Below the pieces are notes generated by a model. It was not told the DNA's origin and did not search any database. It saw only the letters and a program-made list of their open reading frames with translations. A program made the translations under genes and the position numbers. 64,000 nucleotides of DNA from Phaeosaccion multiseriatum (taxonomy: Eukaryota > Ochrophyta, other classes): contig OZ218961.1 of the NCBI GenBank assembly GCA_965112735.1, forward strand, positions 1,860,001-1,924,000. Direction: 5' to 3'. Shown here one piece after another: positions 1 to 10,860 of this stretch (position 1 is its first letter; every line of letters starts with the position of its first letter).

Positions 1-889
1 CTTGATGACTCGAATCGTCGCCAGAGTGAATGCATCCAGTGATTACGGATACAGTGATTGCTCCGATGGTCAAAAATGAATGCATTCAATTTTCAATGAA
101 ACACATAACCTCCAAAATGGCGTCTTGCAGCCTTCAGAAAGCACACACAGCCGCGTTCACTTATATCCACCGCCGCTTGGGGCGCCACCCCCTCCTCCTC
201 CTCCTCCTCCTCCTCCTCCTCCCCCTCCTCCTTCTCCTCCTCACTGTCCTTCATTCTATGTTCGCCTCAAGGACGAACCAACCCAACAATAGCAGCAAAG
301 GACGCACCCACCCAACCGAAGGCCACAGTAGCTGCTGTTGACTAGCAAGGCCACTTGCCCGCCCTGTTCCTTCGAGAGTCTAAGCCCCCCCCCCCCCTCC
401 TTATCTCCCTCTCTCTCTCTCTCTCTCCCTCCCCCTCTCTGTGTGTGTATGTGTCAAGTACCCCCACCCACCCCCCTCCTTGTGTCAACCTTGTGTCAAG
501 CAGCCCACAAGTAAGCTCTTTGTGAGGCGGCTCATGCCCCTTGACGAGTCTTCTCGCGACCACCCACCCACCCACTCATCCACCCACCCACCCACCCACC
601 CACCCACGCGACCCTCCACGCGTCTCCCAGTGGTAGGCCGCTACAGCCTCTCCCATGGACTTGTTGCGAAGGGGCTTACGTTCGTGCGTGCGTGCGTAAA
701 CAGGTTCAGGTCGGGGCTATGTATTCGATCTGTTTCCTCGCCCATCCCCTCCCCTCCCCTGCCTTCCCTCCTTCTCCCTCCCTCTCACGGCTCGGTGAAA
801 CCACCCCTTCCCCTCCTCCCCTCCCTCGTCCTTCCCCATTCTCTCACAGCACAGTGAGCCACACCCCATCCACTGCCATCCCCTCCCTC
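1..889. other. Intergenic sequence with simple repeats
   Basis: No gene is supported here. The stretch holds a CTC-triplet run (about 190-240), short CT runs near 408-430, and CCCA/CACC-type tetranucleotide runs near 565-605. It lies downstream of the minus-strand carrier gene, so part may be its 3' untranslated region. Open frames across the runs are low-complexity and have no recognisable domain. Confidence 0.6.
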
Positions 890-2221
890 TCATGGGTCCG
901 TGTGCCAAACACTGTCAAGCATCTTGACGACTTCGGGATAGAGACTCATGGTAATGGCCACCTCCGCCGTCACACGCGTCAGCCTCGGCCCCACCCCCTT
1001 GTAGAAGCCCATCACTCCCTCCTCTGACAGGATCTTGCGGACACAGTCCAAAGAGCCGCTGTACTTGTGCTGGTCAAGGCCCTGGGGAATTAGAGGCATA
1101 AAGGTAATAGTACTTAGAGGTGCTTGGGTAGAGGAAGTTCGAGTTCAGTCAGTCTAAGGAAAAAGAGGTACTCGGGGTCCTTACCCAAGCTCGCCCACCC
1201 TTGTCATCCCTTGTCTTCCCACCCTCCCTCCCACCCTCCTTCCCTCCTTCCCTCCTTCCCTCCCTCCCACCCTCCCACCCTCCCTCCCTCCCTCCCTCCC
1301 TCCCTCCCTCCTTCCCTCCCTCCCTCCTTCCTTCCTTCCCCACCTCCCTCCCTCCCTCCCTCCCTCCCTCCCTCCTTCCCTCCCTCCCTCCCTCCCGTCT
1401 CCTCTCCTCACCTGGAGACGGCTCTTGACCACATCCACACCCTGAAAGATGAGGACGGAGACAAAGCCTGCGAAGGCCCCTGCTGCTGCTGAAGTGACCG
1501 GTGTGGTTCTCCACTGGGGAGGGATGAGCTGGAACATGCCGAAGCGTGTGGCCTGCGCTGTGGCCACCTTGAACACCGTGGGTGGCATGCCTGTGTCACC
1601 AACGTGTGGGTGAGTGTGTAGGTGTGTAAGTGTGTGTGCGTGTGTGTGCGCGTGCGTGTGTGTGTGTAAGAGAGAGAGAGAGACAGACCATACGCGCGCA
1701 CGCAACACGCCTTCATCCATCCATCCATTGCCATCCATCCTTATTAACCACCCACCCACCCACCCATCCCATCCCTCCATCCCACCATCCAATGCTATCC
1801 ACCCACCACCCCCACCTCTGCACCCATTGCCATCCATCCGTCCACTTCTCCATCCTTTACCATCCCCCCACCCTCTGTCCTGACACTCTCTTACCGTGGT
1901 AGATGGCTCCGACTCCGTTCTCCTTGACGATGGTGCTCACCCCGTGGAAGAAACCCTTGTAGCGCGGAACTGTCCCGTCCGTACGGAACATGTCATTCAC
2001 AAGCTTGATCTTAATGTTCTCTTGTGGGGTGGTCACCTACGGTAGTAAGGCAAGGAAGAGGGAGGGAGGGAGGGAGGGAGGGGGGAGGGAGTTTCAGTTC
2101 CAGTTACTGCCACCCCAAGCTGAAGGGAAGGGGGGAAGAGGAAGCTGCGTGTCGGCACAGAGAGAGAGAGAGGGCGAGCGAGAGAGATGAAGGGGAGAAA
2201 GAGACAGAGAGACAGAGAGAC

Positions 2222-2264
<43 letters not shown>

Positions 2265-4028
2265 GAGACAGAGAGACAGAGAGAGAGACAGACAGAGAGA
2301 GAGACAGAGAGACAGAGAGACAGATAGACAGACAGACAGACAGACAGAGAGACAGAGAGACAGAGAGACAGAGAGAGAGAGACAGAGAGACAGAGAGAGA
2401 GAGGAGAAAGGATCGAAAGCGAGAGAGAGAGAGAAAGAGAGAGAGAAAGAGAGAAGGTAGTGCCAACTCTCTCTCTCCTCTCGGATATCCGGGTCGAACT
2501 GGACTGACGAGTGCAGTGCACAGTTAGAACCAGGACTGAAAAACGTAAATCCTAACTCTCGACCTCCAACTCGAACTCCACGCTCAAACTCACAATGATG
2601 GCCTCGCAGGCGCCTGCCCCGAGACCCCCGAGGAATCCTCGGGCCTGCCCAAGTCCGTACTTGTCCGAGCCGTCCGGGTTGTTGAGCAGCCCTGAGTGAC
2701 AAGAGACAAGAGAGAGAGGATAGTGTTCTTAGTAAGCAGCAGCAGCAGTAGCAACAGCAGTAGCAACAGCAGTAGCAACAGCAGTAGCAACAGCAGTAGT
2801 AGTAGCAGCAGCAGCAGCAGCAGCAGCAGCCACTCTTCCTCTTCCAAAAGCACAAGGCTCTTCCTCTTTTCCTTCTATTGTGTACTTCTTTCAAAAGCAG
2901 GCAAATAAAAAAACAACAAAGCAAAGAAACGACGTGAATGAGTAATCTTCTCCCGAAACAAACAGAATGCAAAGGCAAAGAAGTGAAGGAATGACTGACC
3001 AGAGAAGATCTCGAACATCCCGAAGCGTGTGGCGGCCTTGGGCACAGCGAAGTACAACATGGAGTTCAGGCCGCGGTAAAAGCCGAGCGGTTTCTTCGTG
3101 TCTGGGGGGGGAGGGGAGGGGGGGGTGGGAGGGAGGGAGAGAGAGATGGAGACAACGAAGATACAGTGTGTGTAAGTGTGTATGTGAGGAAGCGGGAGAG
3201 AAACAAATGAAGAGAGAGAGGAGAGAGAGGGGTGGAGAGAGAGGGAGAGAGTGAGGGAGAGGGAGACAGGGAGAGAGGGAGAGATGCCATCCCTAACCCT
3301 ATACCCAATACCCCATACCCTATACCCAATACCCCATACCCCATACCCCATACCCCACACCCCGCACCTTACACCCCATACCGCATACCCCACCCAGACC
3401 TCATCTATCCCTGACCCATACCCCCCCCCCCCATGTTCCGTGTACCCACCTGCGATGATCTCTCCCACTGTGAGGCTCTTGGTGGAGAGCTGTTGCCGGG
3501 TCTTTACGTACTCGGTTGGGTAGGTCATGCAGATCTCGATGGCACCTGTCGGACATTGGCAGTCAATGAATACAAAACCCAACCATGCGTGAGTGCCATC
3601 TTTAGATGATGATGACGATGGCAGTCAATGGACAGCCTCGGCACAGAGAGATACCCAAGTGACAGAACAGACTGGCTGTTGCTCTCCTTCCCTCCCTCCC
3701 TCCCTCCCTCCCTCCCTCCCTCTCCCTCCCTTCCTCCCTTTCCTTCTTTCTCCCTCACTACCTCCTCTGTGTATAATGCATATGCGTAAATATCAGTAGG
3801 TGCCGAGTTTCCACACATACCGCTAATGCCGCCCGCGAGAAGCGCCTTGCCCTTATGCTTGGGTTTGTTCACAGGGGCAGTAGCGATGATGGTGGAGGAG
3901 GAGGAGCGAGAGGAGGAGTGCTGGTGTATTTGGCGGCGCCCATTGAGGCTGTCGAGGTGTGCCTGAGACGCAGAGTAGCCCATGACGCGTTGACTGGAGG
4001 ACCCAGCCGCGGCAAATGTGTCCCACAT
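890..4028 (-). CDS. Mitochondrial citrate/tricarboxylate carrier, SLC25A1 type
   Basis: Predicted 338-aa mitochondrial carrier that would exchange citrate or other tricarboxylates across the inner membrane. Coding-strand exons: 4028-3821, 3545-3450, 3101-3000, 2691-2594, 2036-1895, 1590-1412, 1081-890; all phases agree. The three carrier repeats are visible: PTEYVK (residues 79-84), PQENIK (172-177) and GVDVVK (266-271), the last with Gly for the usual Pro. [20 protein letters not shown] and the GLDQHKYSG region match the citrate-carrier subfamily rather than phosphate or ADP/ATP carriers. The start ATG follows a possible acceptor (CCCCAG), so a 5' UTR intron may exist. The intron before exon 1590-1412 ends GTTGGTGACACAG, close to the dispersed word found elsewhere. 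Plant-type dicarboxylate/tricarboxylate carriers are a less likely alternative. Confidence 0.9.
2205..2460. repeat. GACA/GAGA microsatellite in carrier intron
   Basis: Mixed (GACA)n and (GAGA)n run inside the intron between exons 2036-1895 and 2691-2594. Open frames through it are repeat artefacts. Confidence 0.9.
3290..3375. repeat. Degenerate CCCATAC/CCCTAA tandem repeat
   Basis: Tandem seven-base units of the CCCATAC type within a carrier intron. The array opens with CCCTAACCCTATACCC, resembling telomeric CCCTAA decayed into CCCATAC. Confidence 0.75.
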
Positions 4029-4937
4029 CTGGGGTAGGGAGAGGGGTGCGGGGGTGGGGAGGGAGAGGGAGAAAAGAGAGAGAAAGAGGGGGAGGGAGGA
4101 GGGAGGGAGAGAGAGGGGAAAAGAGAAAGGGAATGGCGAGAGCAGAGGGGGGGGCAAAGGACAGGGACGAGTCAGAGGAAGAGCAGATGAAGTGGCAGTG
4201 AGAGATATACTAGAGCGAGTAGAGCAAATATGCCCAAAAATAATAAAAGTGGCCAGGCAGACGACAGAGGGCGGCTGGGCCTCCTTCGAGAAAGGTTCAG
4301 GTGCTCTGGATTTCTGTCGCCTTCTCGATCTCACGCAGGGAGCAAGGCACCCAACCCCTACCCCCCTCCCCCCTCTCTGTTACTGGTGACAGGTGAGTTC
4401 GCGCCGACGCGAAGCGGTAACGCTGCTGACAATACGCTCGTGGGATGGAGGAGAGGGGGCGCTCCCCTTTTCTCAGGTTTGATTGCTCCGTAAGACGGCG
4501 ACACAACATGCGACCGAACCGCTGACTACCACCCTCGCCGCTCTTGTACGCCTGCACCTTCCATCTGCTGCAAACCGCCTTCAACCGCTGCTGGCTGCCA
4601 CAACGCACTATAGCAAAGCTCGGACCGCCACCACAAATTAAAATCGTTCGGAAGGCCAAAAAGAGCATTGCATCTGGCTGGTCATTTCGAGCTGCAACGC
4701 ATCGTAGCACATACGACTCTCACACTCCCTCACCTTAGGTCCTACTGTCGTCGCTGCCGATGCTCTGCTGAGTTATGGGTATTAGAGAAAAAGAGGAAGA
4801 AAGGGGAAAGGGGAGGAGAAAAAAAATTGATGGACACTATCGACTTTGTTTCGATGGACCCTATTTTTTTGGTAACGCCTATTTTTTTTCTTTTCCACTT
4901 CTCTTCAACACACTATCGTAGAATTTGTGTGTAGATC
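4029..4937. promoter_or_regulatory. Divergent promoter region, carrier / SPFH gene
   Basis: This 909-bp gap separates two divergent start codons and must hold both promoters and 5' UTRs. The carrier side is purine-rich on the plus strand (GGGA/GAGA, 4040-4200). The SPFH side has T-rich blocks near 4865-4895. No clear TATA box or initiator can be assigned. A 137-codon minus frame at 4297-4710 shows no family resemblance and is not called. Confidence 0.45.
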
Positions 4938-6018
4938 ATGGCTGTGCAACTCATGTCGACGGACATCCGCTCCGTGAGCAATGCCACCGACCAGTTCGGC
5001 GAGAACAAGGGACTTTTAATCTGCCGACCAGGCAGGAACGCGTTCAAGCCTGTACGTGCCTCGGTTGGAGAAGTGAAGGAGGGTGGACTTGGGTGGAGCG
5101 AGAAGAGAGGGGCCTTTATGGGCAGAGACAGGTCGAGATGTGAAGGCGGGGAAGGGTCTTAGATCTTAGTGGACAGAGAAAGGTCGAGAGCGAGCATGAG
5201 CGGCGCAAGTTCATTTGGCCCTTCTCTGGGTGGGCGGGTCGGACAGGGATGGAAGATTACTTTCCAGCATCGATGCCACCATCAAGAAGCGGATACCACC
5301 CAGACCCTTCTCTCCCTCTCTCGCTCTTTTAGCCCCCCCTCTTTGTCAGCTCATTGCTTATATAAACGCCCTCCCTCTTCCTCTTGCTTCTTCCACGCGC
5401 CTTCACGCTCCCTGCCCTCCCTCCCGGGTTGTTCACACGGGGTTAAATCATCAACTTCCTCAGTTCTTCACAATCAACTCAGGCTATTATGCCCTCGTGA
5501 CCGACCACGGCGCCGACGTCAACTTCCAAGGCAAAGCCGTGTGGCCGGCGGGCTTTCACTGGGGTGAGTCAACAGAAGGCAGTGGAGAGGCAGTAGGAGG
5601 CAGACGGCAACGAAGGGCCGTGAGGGAGAAGGGGCCGCCCGTTCGTCCCCCCTGTAGGCGATGGAGTCACAGATCTTGACGGAACGCGAAAGGAAGCGTT
5701 CGACGGAGCGGCCAAGGCCTTCACCCTTCAGCCTTCACTTCTCCAATCTACCACAGACGGCCAACCATACGCGCTCCTCCTCACCCCCACCACCACAACC
5801 ACCCACCCACCTATCTACCCACTCCACCCCACATACCCACTTCCATTCACACAACAGGTGCTCCGTGGCGTAAGGTGTCAAACCTTGTGACCAAACAGAG
5901 CGTCGTGTTCGACATGCCCGTGAAGGGGTGCAAGACAGCGGATAACGTGTCTGTCGAGATCGACGTGGCCATCGTCTTTCGCATCATGGGAGATGTCGAC
6001 AAAGGTGCAGCGTGAGGG

Positions 6019-6070
<52 letters not shown>

Positions 6071-8585
6071 ATGTTTGCCTTACCTACCCTCCCTCCCTCC
6101 CTCCCTCACTACACAGGCGAGGACCCTGACCTTGTGCGCAAGTTCGTGCACGAGGTGGGCCCCCGGGGACTTGAGCAGCAGCTCAGGGGCGCGCAGGAGG
6201 AGGCTGTCAGAGCCATCGCACGCAGTATGGAGCACACACAGGTGCGGGGGGGGGGGAGGGAGGGAGGGAGGGAGGGAGGGAGGGAGGGAGGGAGGGAGGG
6301 AGGGCGGGAGTGAGTGAGGGAGGGAGGGACCTTCGCAACCCGACACCCTCCTCTGCTTTCTTCTGCCTGCCCATACGCCTGATTCCATTTGCGTATCTGC
6401 CCATATTCGTGCCCATATGCTTCTGTCTGCCTCTCATGCACAGGTGTATGGGCTGCGCACAGGGGGCAGCAAAGGAGCGGCGGAGCTGGGGGCCATGGCA
6501 GCAATGGTCACAGGGGAGGAGAAGGGGGCGGAGGAGGGGGCGGAGGAGGGGGGGATGGAAATACACGGGGCCGCCATTCTGCACGGAGGGCACGACGACG
6601 CGGAGGCCAGGCGGTGAGTGTGTATGTATGTGTGTGAGAGAGAGAGAGAGAGTGTGTGTGTGTGCGTGCGTGCGTGCGCGTGATAGTACCCAATGGATGC
6701 CCAGTCTATCACCATCGCGTTCTTTCCCTGTCCAAAAGCTCCGAGCGTTACTTCTTCTCAATCGTCTCCCTTCGCTGCTCCCAAAACTGTATGTACACAT
6801 GCCACCTTGTAACTGACGTGTTGGTTCTCTGCTACAGGGCCCTCATCAACAACGACAAGGGCAGCGCCATCTGTGAGGCCATGAAGATCAGGTACGTACG
6901 CACTTCCTTACGAAACGTACACTCGCCGTCGCCGGAGTCCTCCAAGTCGACCTCGTTCCTTCCTCGTCCCTTTGGTACTCTATCACGCTTCACTCGCCTG
7001 TGCAGTCATTCTTCTTCCTCCCTCCCTCCCTCCCTGTCCCTCCTTTGTCTATAAACCTCAGGCTGAACAAGCAGTTCATGGCCCAGGGTGTAGAGGTGAC
7101 GTCGGTCATCATCAAAAACGTGAAACTTCCCAGTAACATTTGCGAGGCCATGTCGAACAAGGTGGGTTTGAGTTTGAGCTCATTCGAAGCAGGTTGAGTG
7201 TGGGTTTCAGCTCTGTCGAAGGGGCTGCGTTCGAGTTTCACAAACACAAACACACACAAGGACACACACTCACTCACTCACTCACTCACTCACTCACTCA
7301 CATACATACACTCTCTCACTCCCTTCCCTGGCGATGGCAATGAACGGCGATGGCATCGATGGCACCAGACGATGGTCATCTCCGAGAACAACGAGCAGAA
7401 GATGAATCAGCTCAGCGACATGCAGCAAGTGCGCTACGGTGAGTTGTTAAACGTCGCCCCTCTGCTCTTTCACTTCACTTACAGGCCAATGGCCAATGAT
7501 TAGACTGTTGCTTGTTTGCTTGTGTCTTACGCTGACGTTGGAGGCGTTCCTCTCCTCCGAGCGGCAGCTTGGCACGCCACGGAAGCAAACGATCCTGGTC
7601 CTCGGATCGTCCTTGCGGTTCTGAGATTTGTTCTTAGACCAACATAATATCGATCAATATTGGATCTCGAACGGCATAATATCGATCAATATTGGATCTC
7701 GAACGTCATAATATCGATCGATATTGGGTCTCGAAGGTCATAATATCGATCGATACTGGATCACGAAGGTCTTTTAAACTTGGAACTGAATGCCATCTCT
7801 GTACCTCCGAACCTCCTAAATACCGGCTGATCTGACTCAAGCACTTAACGTAACTTCCGTGACTTACAACACGACTCCAACAGGTGAGGAGATCGAGACG
7901 CTCAACCAGAAGCACAAAGAGGAGCGGGAGGAGGAGAGTCAGCGGGGAGAGCAGGACTGTAGCGAGGTAGGTCTGTGAATACATTTCTTGCCACTCCACC
8001 ACCCATCTTATACAAGGTCTCTCTCTCTTTCCTTCCGTCTCTCCCTCTCTCCCCCCCTCTCTCTCCCTCTCTCCCTCCCTCCCTCCCTCCCTCCCTCCCT
8101 CCCTCCCTCCCTCCCTCCCTCCCTCCCTCCCTCCCTCCCTCCCTCCCTCCCTCCCTCCCTCCCTCCCTCCCTCCCTCCCTCCCTCCCTCCCTCCCTCCCT
8201 CCCTCCCTCCCTCCCTACGACAAGGTCACCATCAAACTAAATGACACGCGGTCTCTTGCCGCCAAATCTCTGAAGCTCATTGCGGAAGAGAGTGACGTGG
8301 GCATCAAGAACATCGTCGCAGATTCGGACCTGCAGGTAAGTCAATGGATGTGTTTGTGTGTGTGTGTGTGTGGAAGGGGCGGGGGGGTGTCTGTGTGCGT
8401 GTGTGCATGCTCCTCACACCCTGTCCTGACACCCCCACCAGCTGTCCTGACACCCCCCACCCAATGACTTAATGACAGGTGAGTCGCCTGGTCAACTCCC
8501 GCGATGCGTACGCGAGCTCCATGAAGGCCAAGAGCGAGACGGAGGTAAGACTCTCTCTCTCTCTCTCTCTCGCTCTCTCTCGCTT

Positions 8586-8632
<47 letters not shown>

Positions 8633-8641
8633 CTGTCTCTC

Positions 8642-8690
<49 letters not shown>

Positions 8691-9239
8691 TACACTAGCA
8701 CTCATACACATACACTGGCACCCATCACCTGAGACCCATTCCTCAGTGACATATGATCCTGTCAGTGGCGTGCCACCCTAACACCCATGCATGATACATG
8801 ATACACTGCTTGACAGCTGCTTGACCACACGCCTGAAAAGTGCTTGACATGTGCTGACTCGCAACTGACAACTGCTTGACAATTGACAACGGCTAGACAA
8901 TCAAGGGCGAGGGCTTTTCCTGACTCCTGACACCCCCCCCCCCCCACCCACCCTCCTCTCCTGCGTCCTGACACCTTCCTTGCTCCCAAAATCAGGAGGC
9001 ACGCGTGAGGGCAGGCACCGCCAAGTACAGCGTGGTTAAGGAGGCGGAAGCCAACCTTCAGCAGGCCAACAACGAGGCTGCTGCCGCCAAGGTGAGAGAG
9101 AGAGAGAACGAGAGAGCAAGGGAGGGCGGGGGAAAGGGGAGGGGGCAAGGGAAGGGATCGAAGGGGTGAAGGCACGCACTCACAACACACACACACACAG
9201 TCCCCTATGTGGATCCCTGTCGGTCATCTCCTCATCTCC

Positions 9240-9289
<50 letters not shown>

Positions 9290-9909
9290 CTCCCTCCCTC
9301 TCTCTCAGATCCTCGCCGAGGCCGAGGGCAAACTCGCACACATGGTCGTCGCTAAAAAGACGTACGAGACAGAGATGCGTCGTCTTGAAGTGGCCGCCGC
9401 TCTCGCCTCCAACCCCGAGCTCGTCATCAGCGGCTCTGACAATGAGGAGATGAACGCAATGATGATGTGTGATGCCGTGCTGGGGAATGTCCGCCCTGGG
9501 CAGAACATTACACGCAGTCAGGTGGGTTTGGATGACTTGGAGTGGTGTGTGTGTGTTTGCGTGTGTGTGTGTGTACGTGTGTGTGTACGTGTGTGTACGT
9601 GTGTGTATGTGTGAGAGAGAGATAGAGAGAGAGACCTTTTTCGCCACCAGCTTCGAGCAGGCGCCGTGCGCGCTGGGATATGAATAGGCACTAACGCCCC
9701 CTCCTCCTCCTCCTCCTCCTCCTCCCACCCTCCTCCTCCTCCTCCTCCTCCTCCTCCTCCTCCTCCTCCTCCTCCTCCTCCTCCTCCTCCCTCCCCTCCT
9801 CCGTTGCCACTGGTCGCATCGAGCGAAGGTGCTGTCGGAGCTTGTCATGCTCCAAAAGGGTTCGAGGGTGTATCTCAATGGAAACAACCCCGTGGATCAG
9901 GGGGCATAA
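4938..9909 (+). CDS. SPFH/Band 7 domain protein (stomatin/prohibitin superfamily)
   Basis: Predicted 509-aa protein from 14 exons: 4938-5051, 5464-5563, 5858-6004, 6117-6241, 6444-6613, 6838-6891, 7062-7161, 7369-7438, 7884-7966, 8225-8335, 8479-8544, 8996-9091, 9309-9521, 9829-9909. All phases join. SPFH proteins oligomerise on membranes as scaffolds. The Band 7 region spans about residues 30-300 (NNDKGSAICEAMK, GVEVTSVIIKNVKLP). It is interrupted at residues 163-218 by a Gly/Ala/Glu-rich insert encoded by one exon. Residues 310-470 are Ala/Glu/Lys-rich and probably coiled-coil, as in flotillin-like members. No transmembrane helix is evident. Exons 8225 and 9829 use acceptors ending AAG. Which subfamily it belongs to is not clear. 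Confidence 0.85.
7628..7772. repeat. Four tandem palindromic AT-rich repeats
   Basis: About four units of roughly 32 bp lie in the intron before exon 7884-7966. Each contains ATAATATCGATC-type sequence and ends with a TCTCGAA-like block. Two units contain the perfect palindrome AATATCGATCGATATT. The AT-richness contrasts sharply with the GC-rich surroundings. Confidence 0.85.
8033..8216. repeat. (CTCC)n tract before an SPFH acceptor
   Basis: Near-pure CCCT tetranucleotide run that forms the pyrimidine tract of the intron ending at 8224. It is far longer than splicing needs. Confidence 0.9.
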
Positions 9910-10860
9910 GGGCCTGAGACCCTGAGGATGGCAGTCTATGGGGAGAAGGGTCGCAGCAGGAAGCATCAGTGAGGGCATGAGCATCTGAATAATATGCGCC
10001 TCTGAGCGTGACTGGGATGTAGCTAGCGGTCGTCTTCTTCGAGCAGGCTGGCTTGCTTGCTTCTTGCTGCTCACCTCTGAGGAGGGTAGATTCAGAATGC
10101 ATACACTACTACACCAAGTACAAGACGTGGACTTGTGTGCCCCACTTCTCTCTGTCTTCGAAATGCTTCTCTTCTCCTTCGTACTTGAGTATTGCAGTGC
10201 TCTGCTGGTGGGCACGCGAAGAATATAAAATTAAATATATCTCAGTATCGTTGTAGACACCCTTCACTGCCCCACCCTCCATCCTGTACAGACACGCCCT
10301 CTCCGTCCAATTCTCAGCAGATTCAGTAGAGGAGAGGTCTTCCATAGCAGGCCATGTAGCCTCCCTTGCGCCTTTGTCTGCTTCTCCATCTCTCTTTCTG
10401 TCTCTCTCTGCCTGTCGTCTGTCTGTCTTCTCTCTCTTGTCTGTCTTGGCTGCACAGCCGTTGCGAAGGCGCTTCTCCTCCTGGCGCATCAGCTCGACTG
10501 CCGCTGCGGTTTGCTTCTTTTGCCCTCCCTCTTTCACTCCGGCTCAGCGGCAACAGTTGGTGATACAGCAGCACCGGCGAGGAACTGTTGGGGCGGGCGC
10601 AAGGGCCACCAGCATTGACCCCCACCTCCCCTTCATCCAAGGACCAAGGATCAAAGTTGGGCATCCTCCCTCACAAGACGGACCCCCAAACATGCCCATT
10701 CGAGCGCCGCAAGAGCGCTATCAAGTGAGTACGTCTATGCCTGCCAAAGCAGCAGGTGCCCGCCCACGCTCGCAGGCACACGTAAACACGCACGCACACA
10801 CGCACACATGCACGCAAGAACACACTCACGCACGTACACACGCGTGTCTCCTCTCACACC
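9910..10860. other. Convergent intergenic region
   Basis: Lies between the stops of the plus-strand SPFH gene and the minus-strand plastid-protein gene. It should hold both 3' UTRs. No coding region is supported. A clean copy of the dispersed word sits at 10556-10571. Confidence 0.5.
10556..10571 (+). repeat. Dispersed word copy, intergenic
   Basis: Exact core GTTGGTGATACAGCAG, preceded by CAGCGGCAACA. It lies outside any recognised exon. Confidence 0.8.

Noticed and set aside
4297-4710. 137-codon minus frame in the carrier/SPFH promoter gap
   Set aside because: No recognisable motifs and no link in phase to the carrier exons; more likely promoter or UTR sequence.
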